A DNA stretch of 64,000 bases, taken from positions 186,001-250,000 of the forward strand of contig NZ_JAKMCM010000001.1 in the NCBI RefSeq assembly GCF_022662015.1, read 5' to 3'. This DNA is from Aestuariivivens sediminicola. Lineage in GTDB: Bacteria; Bacteroidota; Bacteroidia; Flavobacteriales; Flavobacteriaceae. A model generated the notes under the pieces. It was not told where the DNA came from. It made no database searches and saw only the letters and a program-made list of their open reading frames with translations. Shown one piece after another: positions 27,633 through 36,538 of the stretch (position 1 is its first letter; every line of letters begins with the position of its first letter). The translations under genes were made by a program, and so were the position numbers.

Positions 27633-28943
27633 CTATTCGCTGGGCTTTTCATTTTCATTCACCACCCCAAACAAGGAACTGCCGAATATAAGCAAAATCA
27701 CACCAAAATACATTAAATAGCTCACCAAATGACCAATTACAGCGCCCTCTAAACCAAATACTTTTATAAAGTAGATGCTCGTTACATATAAAATTATGAC
27801 GAGAAACGCTTCAGTGACTATATAATGCCAGAACATTTTCTTTGCCAAAAATTGATATGCAATTACGGTAGAAAGTACTTTTACAAAATCACCAAGGAGT
27901 TGCCAAAGGAATAGTTCTTCAACAGGTTCAAATTCTTCCGAAAAAACGAAACGCACAATAAAGGACCTGAAAAGATAGATGAGGACCAGACCAAGTGCAA
28001 AAAGGGGAATCACCGCTTTATAAAAACCGAATACCTCCTTTCTGAATTCCTTTACCGTTTCAATTTCTGAAAAACGCGGTATGATGTAAAGCCCCATGAT
28101 CGAAGTAACCAACATCAGGTAATATTTGGAAATGCGTGTCATGGCCTCCCAGAAACCGGCATCTTTGTAACTTATATGATCTATGATATACGATCGAATG
28201 GCCAAAAACACAAATGGTAAAATCATCGCTGAAAAGAACGCCATCATGGTGTAAGGACTTAATTTTTTTGCCATACTAAAACTAATGCGCTCCACCTGGA
28301 TAAGCCCTACCAGACTTCGCCGGTGAATTATTCCTACCAACGTAATTAAAAGGATTAGGGCTTCGGCAATCGCTACCGAAATCAATGCCCCGTCAATTTT
28401 TTTCTGATATATTAAAACCAAGGCCACCGATAAACCCAACATCTGCCCTATTATATTTATTATAATGAGATTTTTATACTTAGAAAATCCATTCATAATA
28501 GAAAATGAGAACATATTCAGAGCAAAAAATGGAAGTACTATGGCAAAAATCCTTATAACATAGGCATAGTTATTATAACTTGGGAAAATAAGATCATTAA
28601 TGTCTCCGGCAAAGAAATAGCAAAAAAAGGACATGAAGATGGTAGTCGTAAAGCCAAGGTAAAAAACGGTTGAAATCGTCTTACTCAGTTTGATGACATC
28701 CTCTTTAAATTCGGCTATATACCTTACCGCCCCATTGTACAGTCCCAAAATGGAGATGGATTGAATGGCACTCGTGAAGTTCCTCAAATTTCCGATGAGC
28801 GCAAGCCCTTCGGCTCCGATAAAAACGGCGATAGCCTTTGAGGTTAATATACCTGAAAAAATCTTCACAAAAAGCGAGATGGCTTTCAATGAAACAATTT
28901 TCACAAGCACTTTCTCATTTATGTAGGCCAGTAGTTTTTTCAA
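27633..28943 (-). CDS. Second polysaccharide flippase (O-antigen translocase-like)
   Basis: 436 residues, about 12 TM segments, MOP superfamily. The N terminus VSLKAISLFVKIFSGILTSK and IAVFIGAEGLALIGNLRNF resembles the enterobacterial-antigen/O-antigen translocase branch (WzxE-like) more than the other flippase here. Two distinct flippases within 4 kb suggest either two glycans or a replaced locus. It opens the minus-strand run aminotransferase - flippase - ketoisomerase. Confidence 0.86.
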   Translation of the reverse strand: MKKLLAYINEKVLVKIVSLKAISLFVKIFSGILTSKAIAVFIGAEGLALIGNLRNFTSAIQSISILGLYNGAVRYIAEFKEDVIKLSKTISTVFYLGFTTTIFMSFFCYFFAGDINDLIFPSYNNYAYVIRIFAIVLPFFALNMFSFSIMNGFSKYKNLIIINIIGQMLGLSVALVLIYQKKIDGALISVAIAEALILLITLVGIIHRRSLVGLIQVERISFSMAKKLSPYTMMAFFSAMILPFVFLAIRSYIIDHISYKDAGFWEAMTRISKYYLMLVTSIMGLYIIPRFSEIETVKEFRKEVFGFYKAVIPLFALGLVLIYLFRSFIVRFVFSEEFEPVEELFLWQLLGDFVKVLSTVIAYQFLAKKMFWHYIVTEAFLVIILYVTSIYFIKVFGLEGAVIGHLVSYLMYFGVILLIFGSSLFGVVNENEKPSE

Positions 28944-29066
28944 ATATCTGTTAATGGTAATTTAAAAATTCACACCCTTAAATAAAAATGTGAGTGCATC
29001 CCTTCGCGTGTTTCAAATATACAAATCGTTTAAGTAAACTAATGCCGACGGGGTCATTTTATTACT

Positions 29067-29315
29067 TCACTTTTCTAATTCATATCGTTGAAATAAATAG
29101 AAGAGATTAATCAAAAAAATAGCTGCATTTGCTATAATTATGGGTAGTCCAATGCGAATGGACGGCATTAAAAAACCGTAAACAATGAACAATAAACAGC
29201 CCATCATATTAACCAAACGTAAATTTCTAACCGTTTTCATTGTAAATGATAATAAAACCATTAACGAAGCGAAATAGCCTATGTACTCCAAACCTGTAAT
29301 ACCGAATAATTCCAT
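29067..29315 (-). CDS. Small inner-membrane protein, three predicted TM segments
   Basis: 82 residues, almost entirely hydrophobic: segments near 6-24 (ITGLEYIGYFASLMVLLSF), 34-52 and 55-74, with a short charged tail RYELEK. It resembles short flavobacterial proteins of the YgjV/PQ-loop-like type, some of which are mislabelled as uroporphyrinogen decarboxylase in databases. No function is assigned. The start lies just beyond the typA terminator on the same strand. Confidence 0.7.
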   Translation of the reverse strand: MELFGITGLEYIGYFASLMVLLSFTMKTVRNLRLVNMMGCLLFIVYGFLMPSIRIGLPIIIANAAIFLINLFYLFQRYELEK

Positions 29316-29325
29316 GAACCAATAT

Positions 29326-29361
29326 TAAAAAAAAAAGAGAAATCCGTTCAAGGATTTCTCT
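29326..29361 (-). terminator. Rho-independent terminator of typA
   Basis: AGAGAAATCC (29336-29345), a six-base loop, then GGATTTCTCT (29352-29361). Read on the minus strand it ends in a run of ten T directly after the typA stop. Confidence 0.88.
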
Positions 29362-29388
29362 TCATATTTACTCAAAATGCATATAGTA

Positions 29389-31188
29389 TTATAAAACTTT
29401 ACTTCGTTTGCGTTCCACTTCGGTCAACAATATTTTTCGCAGGCGCAAATGGTTTGGCGTTACCTCGACATATTCATCTTTCTGAATATACTCCAATGCC
29501 TCTTCTAAGGAAAATTTAATTGCCGGTACAATCCTCGCTTTGTCATCTGCACCTGCAGAGCGCACATTAGTCAGTTTTTTAGTTTTTGTCACATTGACTA
29601 CCATATCATCTCCACGAGAATTCTCGCCAATAACCTGACCTTCATAAATATCCTCACCCGGATCGATAAAGAACTTACCGCGCTCCTGTAATTTGTCTAT
29701 GGAATATGGAATGGCCTGTCCCTTCTCCATGGACACCAAACTTCCGTTCTGACGCTCTGGTATACCCCCTTTTAATGGTTGATATTCTTTAAAACGATGG
29801 GCCATAATAGCTTCCCCGGCAGTGGCCGTTAATAACTGGTTTCTCAGTCCGATGATCCCCCTGGAGGGCACTAAAAACTCACAAACCATACGGTCTCCTT
29901 TAGCCTCCATGCTTAACATCTCGCCCTTTCTTAAGGTGACCATTTCTATTGCCTTACCCGATACTTCTTCAGGCAAATCGATGGTCATTTCTTCAACCGG
30001 TTCGCATTTAACACCATTAATTTCCTTAATGATCACCTGGGGCTGTCCTATCTGTAATTCATAGCCTTCACGTCGCATGGTTTCAATTAAAACAGACAAA
30101 TGCAAAACGCCACGACCAAAAACCATAAATTTATCAGCACTATCGGTTTCCTCAACGCGTAATGCCAGGTTTTTTTCCAATTCCTTGGTGAGACGTTCTT
30201 TTATATGGCGCGAGGTTACATATTTCCCATCCTTACCAAAAAAAGGTGAATCGTTTATGGTAAACAACATGCTCATTGTTGGTTCGTCAATGGCTATGGT
30301 CTTTAATCCCTCGGGATGTTCCCAGTCTGCGATGGTATCGCCTATTTCAAATCCTTCCAACCCGACAACTGCACAAATATCTCCGGCAAGGACTTCGTCT
30401 ACTTTTTTTCGACCCAGACCTTCAAACGTGTGAAGTTCCTTAATCTTTGACTTTATAATGCTGCCGTTACGCTTTACCAGGGAAATATTTTGGCCCACTT
30501 TCAATACTCCCCGAGTCAGACGACCAATCGCAATACGTCCTGTAAAAGAGGAGTAATCCAGCGAGGTAATTAACAGTTGGGTATTCCCCTCCTCGATTTT
30601 CGGTGAAGGGATATGGTTAATCACCATATCCAGCAAAGGCTCTATGTTTTCAGTCTCCTTCTGCCAGTCCTCACTCATCCAGTTGTTCTTGGCCGATCCG
30701 TAAACGGTGGGGAAATCCAATTGCCATTCCTCGGCGCCCAATTCAAACATGAGGTCAAATACCTTTTCATGCACCTCATCAGGCGTACAGTTTTCCTTAT
30801 CCACTTTATTGATAACCACACAGGGTTTCAAGCCTAAATCGATTGCCTTTTGAAGTACAAACCGCGTTTGTGGCATGGGGCCTTCAAAGGCATCCACCAA
30901 CAACAACACCCCATCAGCCATATTGAGTACCCGTTCCACCTCACCGCCAAAATCGGCGTGACCGGGGGTGTCTATAATGTTTATTTTAGTATCCTTATAG
31001 GTAACAGAAACATTTTTCGATGTAATGGTAATACCCCGTTCACGCTCTAAATCGTTGCTATCCAGAATTAAATCGCCGGTATTTTCATTGTCGCGGAATA
31101 GCTGACAATGGTACATTATTTTATCTACCAAAGTGGTCTTACCATGGTCGACGTGAGCAATAATTGCAATGTTTTTAATAGTAGCCAT
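29389..31188 (-). CDS. typA: GTP-binding protein TypA/BipA
   Basis: Translational GTPase of the EF-G class that binds ribosomes and assists 50S assembly and stress growth. G1 is [10 protein letters not shown] (11-20), the switch I region is [15 protein letters not shown]3 is [16 protein letters not shown]4 is NKVDKEN and G5 is in VYGSAKN. The C-terminal TypA-specific domain includes [20 protein letters not shown] and [12 protein letters not shown]. 599 residues, as usual. Single gene with its own terminator. Confidence 0.96.
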   Translation of the reverse strand: MATIKNIAIIAHVDHGKTTLVDKIMYHCQLFRDNENTGDLILDSNDLERERGITITSKNVSVTYKDTKINIIDTPGHADFGGEVERVLNMADGVLLLVDAFEGPMPQTRFVLQKAIDLGLKPCVVINKVDKENCTPDEVHEKVFDLMFELGAEEWQLDFPTVYGSAKNNWMSEDWQKETENIEPLLDMVINHIPSPKIEEGNTQLLITSLDYSSFTGRIAIGRLTRGVLKVGQNISLVKRNGSIIKSKIKELHTFEGLGRKKVDEVLAGDICAVVGLEGFEIGDTIADWEHPEGLKTIAIDEPTMSMLFTINDSPFFGKDGKYVTSRHIKERLTKELEKNLALRVEETDSADKFMVFGRGVLHLSVLIETMRREGYELQIGQPQVIIKEINGVKCEPVEEMTIDLPEEVSGKAIEMVTLRKGEMLSMEAKGDRMVCEFLVPSRGIIGLRNQLLTATAGEAIMAHRFKEYQPLKGGIPERQNGSLVSMEKGQAIPYSIDKLQERGKFFIDPGEDIYEGQVIGENSRGDDMVVNVTKTKKLTNVRSAGADDKARIVPAIKFSLEEALEYIQKDEYVEVTPNHLRLRKILLTEVERKRSKVL

Positions 31189-31405
31189 AACAGGATGCCT
31201 TAATTTAAGCGTGCAAAGGTACTTATAAAATATGGATAAATTTACAGTAATTCATGTTTTGGTATTTCTTTTTTATGCACCATAAAAAAGAACGCGCTAT
31301 TCACTATATCTTTCTTGCTTTTAATACCTTAAAACAAGAAAGGATGCCGTTGCTATCGCTAATACAAAATGGCCGTAAACTAAAATAGGTTTAACCTTTT
31401 AATAG

Positions 31406-31413
31406 TATCTTTG
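31406..31413 (+). promoter_or_regulatory. Candidate -7 promoter box (TATCTTTG) of kdsA
   Basis: Exact match to TAnnTTTG 27 bases before the kdsA start; the -33 TTG is not obvious. Confidence 0.5.
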
Positions 31414-31439
31414 TTGCATAAATTGAAATCATCAGGCAC

Positions 31440-32258
31440 ATGAATCTGCAAACCCTATCGAAATTAAAACACATCAACTCCAATAACTTCTTTTTACTCT
31501 GCGGACCATGCGCCATTGAGGGGGAAGATATGGCTCTGCGAATTGCGGAAAGGGTAGTGAACATCACCAATAAACTCGAGATTCCTTATGTATTTAAAGG
31601 AAGTTTTAAAAAAGCGAACCGTAGCAGAATAGATAGTTTTACGGGTATTGGAGATGAAAAGGCCCTTAAAATACTAAAGAAGGTTTCAGATACCTTCGAC
31701 ATTCCGACGGTCACCGATATACACGAAGTTTCAGATGCCGAATTTGCTGCTCAGTATGTAGATGTCCTTCAGATACCTGCCTTTTTAGTGCGTCAAACCG
31801 ATTTGGTTGTTGCAGCTGCCAAAACGGGTAAAGTCGTGAATCTGAAAAAAGGCCAGTTCATGAGTCCCGAAGCCATGAAGCACGCTGTTCAGAAGGTTAA
31901 GGATGCCGGTAATGAGAATGCCTGGATAACCGACAGAGGTACCATGTTCGGTTATCAGGATATGATTGTCGATTTCAGAGGTATCCCTACCATGAGGCGC
32001 TTTGCTCCCACTATTCTCGATGTTACCCATTCCCTGCAACAGCCCAATCAATCTGCAGGGGTTACGGGAGGTCGCCCGGATATGATAGAAACCATCGCCC
32101 GTGCCGGCGTTGTTAACCATGTCGATGGTTTATTTATTGAAACCCATTTCGATCCTGCAAATGCTAAAAGCGACGGTGCCAACATGCTCCATTTAGACAA
32201 TTTAGAGCCACTTCTTACCCATTTGGTGGCCATTAGAGAGACCATAAACAGGTTTTAA
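31440..32258 (+). CDS. kdsA: 3-deoxy-8-phosphooctulonate synthase KdsA
   Basis: Condenses arabinose-5-phosphate with PEP to KDO-8-phosphate, for the lipid A-core of LPS. 272 residues; family motifs LLCGPCAIEGEDMALRIA, FKGSFKKANRSRIDSF, TDIHE, QIPAFLVRQTDL, NLKKGQFMSPEAM, DRGTMFGYQDMIVDFR and DVTHSLQQP are all present. The Asn in KKANRS suggests the metal-independent or metal-dependent class needs checking against a C-type Cys: the LCGPCAIEG segment contains Cys, as in metal-dependent enzymes. Cytoplasmic. Confidence 0.95.
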   Translation: MNLQTLSKLKHINSNNFFLLCGPCAIEGEDMALRIAERVVNITNKLEIPYVFKGSFKKANRSRIDSFTGIGDEKALKILKKVSDTFDIPTVTDIHEVSDAEFAAQYVDVLQIPAFLVRQTDLVVAAAKTGKVVNLKKGQFMSPEAMKHAVQKVKDAGNENAWITDRGTMFGYQDMIVDFRGIPTMRRFAPTILDVTHSLQQPNQSAGVTGGRPDMIETIARAGVVNHVDGLFIETHFDPANAKSDGANMLHLDNLEPLLTHLVAIRETINRF

Positions 32259-32332
32259 GAGAGAGGTGTTTTAACAGAAATGAAGGCTGGTTGGTTGTTT
32301 TAAAAAACGATTATTTCCCAGGGCTTTGCAAC

Positions 32333-32710
32333 TTACAGGAACCAGGCTTTGTTATGTGACTTCAGGTGTTGTGCAGCAAGACGTAAAAGGGCTTCAAAAT
32401 TTTCCTGATCTAAATCTTCCAAGGATTTTAATGGAATGGATCGCACCTGCTTTCGCTTATTGTCGTTCCTCAGTATTGGGAAGTCATCTTCCAGTAAAAC
32501 CCCATGTACGAAAGCCACATCAACATAGTCCCTTCCTTTTAGGATATTCAGGTACAGGAGTGGTTTCTTTCCAATATGGTAAAATGGAATGTTGTACCTG
32601 AAATGTTCAGTTACTTCAGGTAAGGCTTTCAGTATAACGCTTCTTACATAGAGCATTATGGATTGATAGGGTTCCTTCTGATTTAAAAAATAGTGGTCTA
32701 CAGGTTTCAA
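32333..32710 (-). CDS. DUF1801 domain-containing protein
   Basis: 125 residues, no signal peptide. The pattern EPYQSIMLYVRSVILKALPEV, then FRYNIPFYHIGKKPLLYLN and VDVAFVHG, matches the small DUF1801 (YdhG-like) fold. The function of this family is unknown. A 15-bp inverted repeat sits directly upstream of its start. Confidence 0.85.
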   Translation of the reverse strand: MKPVDHYFLNQKEPYQSIMLYVRSVILKALPEVTEHFRYNIPFYHIGKKPLLYLNILKGRDYVDVAFVHGVLLEDDFPILRNDNKRKQVRSIPLKSLEDLDQENFEALLRLAAQHLKSHNKAWFL

Positions 32711-32730
32711 AGCCTCTGGTATTCAAAAAA

Positions 32731-32792
32731 GTCCTTATTAACTTTCAAACTTAAAAAAATGATTGATAAGAACATAAAAAGTTAATAAGGAC
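32731..32792. repeat. 15-bp perfect inverted repeat with 32-bp spacer
   Basis: GTCCTTATTAACTTT (32731-32745) is the exact reverse complement of AAAGTTAATAAGGAC (32778-32792). It lies between the slipin stop and the DUF1801 start, in the 5' leader of the latter. No T tract follows the DUF1801-proximal arm, so it is not a standard terminator for that strand. Confidence 0.85.
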
Positions 32793-32810
32793 ATGCCTTT
32801 TAATTACCCT

Positions 32811-33548
32811 CTATTTTTTTGAATCGCGATGCAATACTTCTTCCGGGAACGGGAAGAGTATGGTTGAGTTCTTCTCCGCGGCGATATTCGACAAGGTCTG
32901 ATACAGTCTTAATTTAATCGCCGACGGCGACTGGTCTATTAACTTACCGGCCTCTAATAATTTGCCGGCTGCCTGCTCCTCTGCCAAGGCCAGAATGATT
33001 CTGGCGCGCCTGGAACGCTCCGCCTCTGCCTGATTGGCCATCATACGCTTCATGTTCTCCGGCAATTGGATGTCTTTTATTTTAACATCTATAATTTCGA
33101 TGCCCCATTCCTTGGTTTCAATCTCAACAATATTCTTTATGTTCTTACCCATTTCCTCTCGTTTCGATAAAATGGTGTCCAATTCCACTTTACCGCAAAC
33201 ATCGCGCAAAGCCGCCTGAGAGAGCTGGGTTATTGCAAATTTGTATTCCTCGACTTCCAGAACAGCCATTTCCGGATCGATCACCTTAAAAAACACCACA
33301 CCATCAATACTGCAGGGCACATTGTCTTCGGTCATTACCTCCTGGGATACCACATTGATGGTAATGACCCGTATGTCCACGATCTGAATGGTCTCAACAA
33401 GAGGAATAATCCATCTGAATCCGGGCTGTAAGGTTTTTACATACTTTCCAAACCTGAATTTTATGCCGCGTTTGTATTCAAAAATAATACGTATTCCTGA
33501 CAGGAGAAATACTATAAGAAAAACCGTAAATAGTAAAGGAGGATTCAT
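32811..33548 (-). CDS. Slipin (SPFH/stomatin-like membrane protein)
   Basis: 245 residues: N-terminal TM anchor (LLFTVFLIVFLLSGIRIIF), then an SPFH/band-7 domain (KFGKYVKTLQPGFRWIIPLV, DNVPCSIDGVVFFKV, ALRDVCGKVELDTILSKREE) and the C-terminal helix ANQAEAERSRRARIILA. Forms oligomeric membrane scaffolds. The usual partner NfeD is not adjacent. Monocistronic, or read through into DUF1801 on the same strand. Confidence 0.9.
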   Translation of the reverse strand: MNPPLLFTVFLIVFLLSGIRIIFEYKRGIKFRFGKYVKTLQPGFRWIIPLVETIQIVDIRVITINVVSQEVMTEDNVPCSIDGVVFFKVIDPEMAVLEVEEYKFAITQLSQAALRDVCGKVELDTILSKREEMGKNIKNIVEIETKEWGIEIIDVKIKDIQLPENMKRMMANQAEAERSRRARIILALAEEQAAGKLLEAGKLIDQSPSAIKLRLYQTLSNIAAEKNSTILFPFPEEVLHRDSKK

Positions 33549-33704
33549 GACTTCATGTTTTATAGTTAATAATCCGTTAATGACCTTTGAAGGTACGGCT
33601 TTTTAATCAACCATAAAATGACATCCGTCAAATAAATCGATAGCATCACTAATTCAGTCCCTGACTGCAGTATATTACTCTATGGGGTCTATTGTGTTAG
33701 GCCA

Positions 33705-34910
33705 TTACTCATTTCCGTCAACGTAGTCATGCAAATAAGCGAAGCGTAGGGTGAGTTTACCATTTTCAGTGATTTTGGCGCGCTGCAAAATACCATCCTT
33801 ATCACCGTTAAAGAATGCGGGCAGCACATGTGCCAGGAACATATCTCCAAACCCTTCACTGGCATCCTTGGGCAGTTCACAAGGCAAATTATCTACCGCC
33901 ATGACCGTAATAGCTCCTTCAGTATCAAAAGGAACTTCCTTTTCTGTTATGGGATCATAACCATAGAACGGATTGGCTATGGTGGACGGTCTGATGGTAC
34001 TCGCTACGGGGCCATCAATATCGCAAGAGATGTCAGCAACAAGACGGATCCTAAAATCGGGATGTTTGGCATCCTCGCGCGAAAAGAGATAGGGGGCGCC
34101 ATCCCCATAAAAATGACCGGCTATAAAGAAATCGGTCTCTTTGGCATAAGGCATAAAATTACTTTCATAACCACTCGGGTCCCTATAGAACTCATCCGTA
34201 CTGCCTACCTTACCATCCTTACGTTTGGCATATTCCATGACATCGACGATACAATACACGGGTTCTGTGAATTGAGAAGTCAGGTACAGGGCATCACTGA
34301 CTTCCTTTATCTTCAAATGGTCCAGAATTTCTTTGGCTCCATAGGCCACTTTACCAGTCCCTGAAAGTAAAATTTTAATATTTGGTAAGGTAATTTTATC
34401 CAGCTCAGCCTTAACGGCATCGAGATCGGCAAGGGTCTCTACTTTGGGTAAATTAAAAAGTCCATCTCTCAACCCCAAGGCCCGTATTCCATTATACGCA
34501 CCGACCAATCCTGCGTAACGTCCGAAACCAATTAATCGAAACCCCTTCTCATTGACAATGGTCTCATGGTCATAGAGTTCAATATGCTTATCCAATATAG
34601 CCCTTAACAGCTCTCTATTATAGGGCTGTTTCTTAATGGTATGCGAGAAGAAAAAGTATTTTTTATCAGGTACCAGGGCCGCTATAGGCACTTCTTTTAC
34701 ACCTATGAACACATCACAGTCGGACAGGTCGTCAGTCACCTCAAATCCGGCATTTTTGTATTGCTCATCGGGAAAAACACGAATATCCGAGGCTTCCACT
34801 GTAAAGCTGCATTCCGGAAATAGATCTATGGCTTCTTTGAGTTTGGAGGGTGAAAAGACAACACGACGATCTGGCGGGTTTTTACGTTCTTTTATGAGGG
34901 CAAACTTCAT
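33705..34910 (-). CDS. NAD(P)-dependent oxidoreductase, saccharopine/alanine dehydrogenase-like
   Basis: 401 residues. The N-terminal AlaDH/PNT-type domain begins MKFALIKERKNPPDRRVVFS and includes YFFFSHTIKKQPYNREL. The Rossmann part has ILLSGTGKVAYGAKEIL with GxGxxA-type glycines. A C-terminal segment DNLPCELPKDASEGFGDMFL matches lysine-forming saccharopine dehydrogenase-like (LYS1-like) proteins. Oxidation or reduction of an amino-acid-derived substrate is expected; the true substrate in Flavobacteriia is not established. Cytoplasmic, single gene, divergent from tmRNA. Confidence 0.82.
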   Translation of the reverse strand: MKFALIKERKNPPDRRVVFSPSKLKEAIDLFPECSFTVEASDIRVFPDEQYKNAGFEVTDDLSDCDVFIGVKEVPIAALVPDKKYFFFSHTIKKQPYNRELLRAILDKHIELYDHETIVNEKGFRLIGFGRYAGLVGAYNGIRALGLRDGLFNLPKVETLADLDAVKAELDKITLPNIKILLSGTGKVAYGAKEILDHLKIKEVSDALYLTSQFTEPVYCIVDVMEYAKRKDGKVGSTDEFYRDPSGYESNFMPYAKETDFFIAGHFYGDGAPYLFSREDAKHPDFRIRLVADISCDIDGPVASTIRPSTIANPFYGYDPITEKEVPFDTEGAITVMAVDNLPCELPKDASEGFGDMFLAHVLPAFFNGDKDGILQRAKITENGKLTLRFAYLHDYVDGNE

Positions 34911-34956
34911 GATAGTAATATGGAATAGTTTTTGTGCTAAATTACTCGGATTTACA

Positions 34957-34984
34957 TTGAATTACAAAGTTTTTGATAACTTTG
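34957..34984 (+). promoter_or_regulatory. Promoter of tmRNA (TTG - 17 bp - TAACTTTG)
   Basis: TTG at 34957-34959 and TAACTTTG at 34977-34984 match the Bacteroidota -33/-7 consensus with 17 bases between, about 57 bases before the mature tmRNA 5' end. Confidence 0.6.
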
Positions 34985-35041
34985 CTGGCCGAAGTTTGAG
35001 ATTCGATGTATTCTTAGAATTCGAAGATTTACTATTGCTAT

Positions 35042-35437
35042 GGGGTCGACTGGTTTTGACAGCGAGATGTATTGAATAGTAAGCACGTCGTGTAAGGGTT
35101 TTGAAACACGTTAAAGGCTAGACCAAACATTAAACGGCGAGAATAACTACGCTTTAGCTGCTTAATAACTGAATTATAGTAAGTTCAAGCCTTTGTCCCG
35201 CAAGGCGGGAAAGCTAAATGTCTCTTGAAAGCCCTGGTTTATGGCGTTCTAATTAGAGGCATCGTAAAAGTAAACCTAGAGGTATTAGTGCATCGATAAT
35301 ACTTTGAAACTTTGAGATGATAAGCTAAAAGTAGATCGTTTTTAGTCGGCTTTTAGTCGAAAACCAAATAAAAACTAAACGTGTAGAAAGCTCTTTGGTA
35401 ACTTGTTTGGACGAGAGTTCGATTCTCTCCGACTCCA
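35042..35437 (+). ncRNA. ssrA: Transfer-messenger RNA (tmRNA, SsrA)
   Basis: Rescues stalled ribosomes. The 5' end GGGGTCGACTGG pairs with the 3' end CGACTCC to form the acceptor stem (one G-U). The 3' tRNA-like part contains the T arm GAGAGTTCGATTCTCTC. The tag frame starts at GGC (35136) and reads GENNYALAA followed by two TAA codons (ends 35165), the usual Bacteroidota tag. CCA is not encoded after the discriminator A at 35437. Length 396 bases. The 3' end of tmRNA is a known hotspot for island integration, and an accessory, repeat-rich region begins directly downstream. Confidence 0.96.
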
Positions 35438-35474
35438 CAATTAAGCGCAACAGGATTGCGATTTTAGACAAAAA

Positions 35475-35513
35475 TAAGTGCAACAAGTTTTACTTGATTG
35501 CACTTTGTTGTTT
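35475..35513 (+). terminator. Hairpin terminator downstream of tmRNA
   Basis: AAGTGCAACAAGT pairs with ACTTGATTGCACTT (35476-35505, one mismatch and a bulge), followed by TGTTGTTT. Thirty-nine bases after the mature 3' end. Confidence 0.7.
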
Positions 35514-35636
35514 AAAAGCGACTGTGCGCCAAGCACAGCATGTTGTATTTACAGTATGGGAGTGAAAGTGAACAACGCAGTTAATTTCTCCGACGCTACT
35601 TCAAAAAGCAGTAATTGCAGTTTTTTCATAATTAGT

Positions 35637-35784
35637 GTAATTAACCTGTAAATGTTTCTTTTTAGAGGAGATAGTCTCTTAATCTCTTGCTTTATGTTTC
35701 ATTTACAGTACTAAAATTAATCTTAACAAATGAGATGAGTATCCCAAATGATATTCTATGGAGAAATTAGGATAAATTAAGATT
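35637..35784 (+). repeat. Repeat E, copy 1 (fused to repeat R0)
   Basis: Nearly the same as 52050-52204. Starts with a self-complementary block bounded by GTAAATG (35648) and CATTTAC (to 35706), with nested AGAGGAGATAGTCTC inside, then a conserved tail (AGTACTAAAATTAA, GAGTATCCC, GATAAATTAAGATTTCT) leading straight into an R element. Confidence 0.85.
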
Positions 35785-35860
35785 TCTAAAAAATTACTAT
35801 GTTTCGTTATACCCTTGAAACAACTCTGCCTATTTCGCGGGGTATGAGGAAAAATAATTA
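35785..35860 (+). repeat. Repeat R0 (degenerate left part of R family)
   Basis: Matches the type A left end of R (AAAAATTA, then ATACC-TTGAAA-ACTCTG and GGGGTAT) with many changes; the right half is absent. First R copy after tmRNA. Confidence 0.6.
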
Positions 35861-36065
35861 ATCAAGTCTTGGAGCATATTTAAAAGAACTAATTCCAAAT
35901 TTAAATATTCTCACTTTAATTCTGGCAACTGTTAAATAATGTTAAATTACTACATTGTTATGCATAGTACTGTAACAAATAATATTCTATGTCGTCTATA
36001 AGGTATAATACAATTTTAGAATTAGAAATTATAAAACCAATATTAACCATTAAAATATAGAAATT

Positions 36066-36152
36066 ATGAGAACTTCAAACAATAATCATTTCCCCAGAAC
36101 CTTTAATAGAACAAAAAGTTACACCTGGAACAACATAAGAAGATATAAATAA
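36066..36152 (+). CDS. Candidate 28-residue basic microprotein
   Basis: ATG-to-TAA frame of 28 codons, product starting MRTSNNNHFPRTFNRTK and ending WNNIRRYK: strongly basic and Asn/Arg-rich, with no signal peptide or TM. The start is preceded by an A-rich leader (AATATAGAAATTATG) of the kind seen before other genes here. A clear intrinsic terminator follows 40 bases after the stop, so a short transcript is likely. No homologue is recognised; it could instead be a small RNA. It lies between R0 and R1. Confidence 0.45.
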   Translation: MRTSNNNHFPRTFNRTKSYTWNNIRRYK

Positions 36153-36192
36153 TATTTATCAATCAATTCATCAATCATAATAAATCAAAATA

Positions 36193-36223
36193 AGGATGCT
36201 GTTAATTCACATCCTTTTTTTTT
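36193..36223 (+). terminator. Rho-independent terminator after the 28-codon frame
   Basis: AGGATG (36193-36198) pairs with CATCCT (36210-36215), followed by a run of nine T. Confidence 0.8.
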
Positions 36224-36353
36224 ATTCCATTTTAGCAGCTTACTTATAAAGATTTTCCCCATATTTAAATTCCTGACTTAAGTTGCCACATTGTGGTGGC
36301 ATTACAGACAACTTCAATAACGAACTTGTCATTTCAAAGCAGTTGATTTTAAT

Positions 36354-36510
36354 GTCTTTGGTTATGAAGTTATCCGAGGACACCTCTTAATCCCACATCA
36401 CATATCGAGGTATTAGAGCGTTTTAGGATTTTCTGATGGGTTACCCTGTCTGAGGTATTATCGTTGGTGTATCAGACTTTTTACTGATGGGAAATGCAAG
36501 GTCTGTTCCT
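36354..36510 (+). repeat. Repeat R1
   Basis: Left part weakly conserved (GTCTTTGGTTATG). The right two thirds are clear: TATTAGAGCGTTTTAGGATT, TTACCCTGTCTGAGGTATTA, TCGTTGGTGTATCAGAC, then T tract and GGTCTGTTCCT. Located 3' to 3' between the microprotein terminator and the DUF6090 gene. Confidence 0.85.
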
Positions 36511-36538
36511 ATGGATTATATCCGTTGTTGTGATTTAT

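Noticed and set aside
35579-35605. Possible partial duplication of the tmRNA 3' end (TCTCCGAC) as an attachment site
   Set aside because: Only eight bases match; too short to call.
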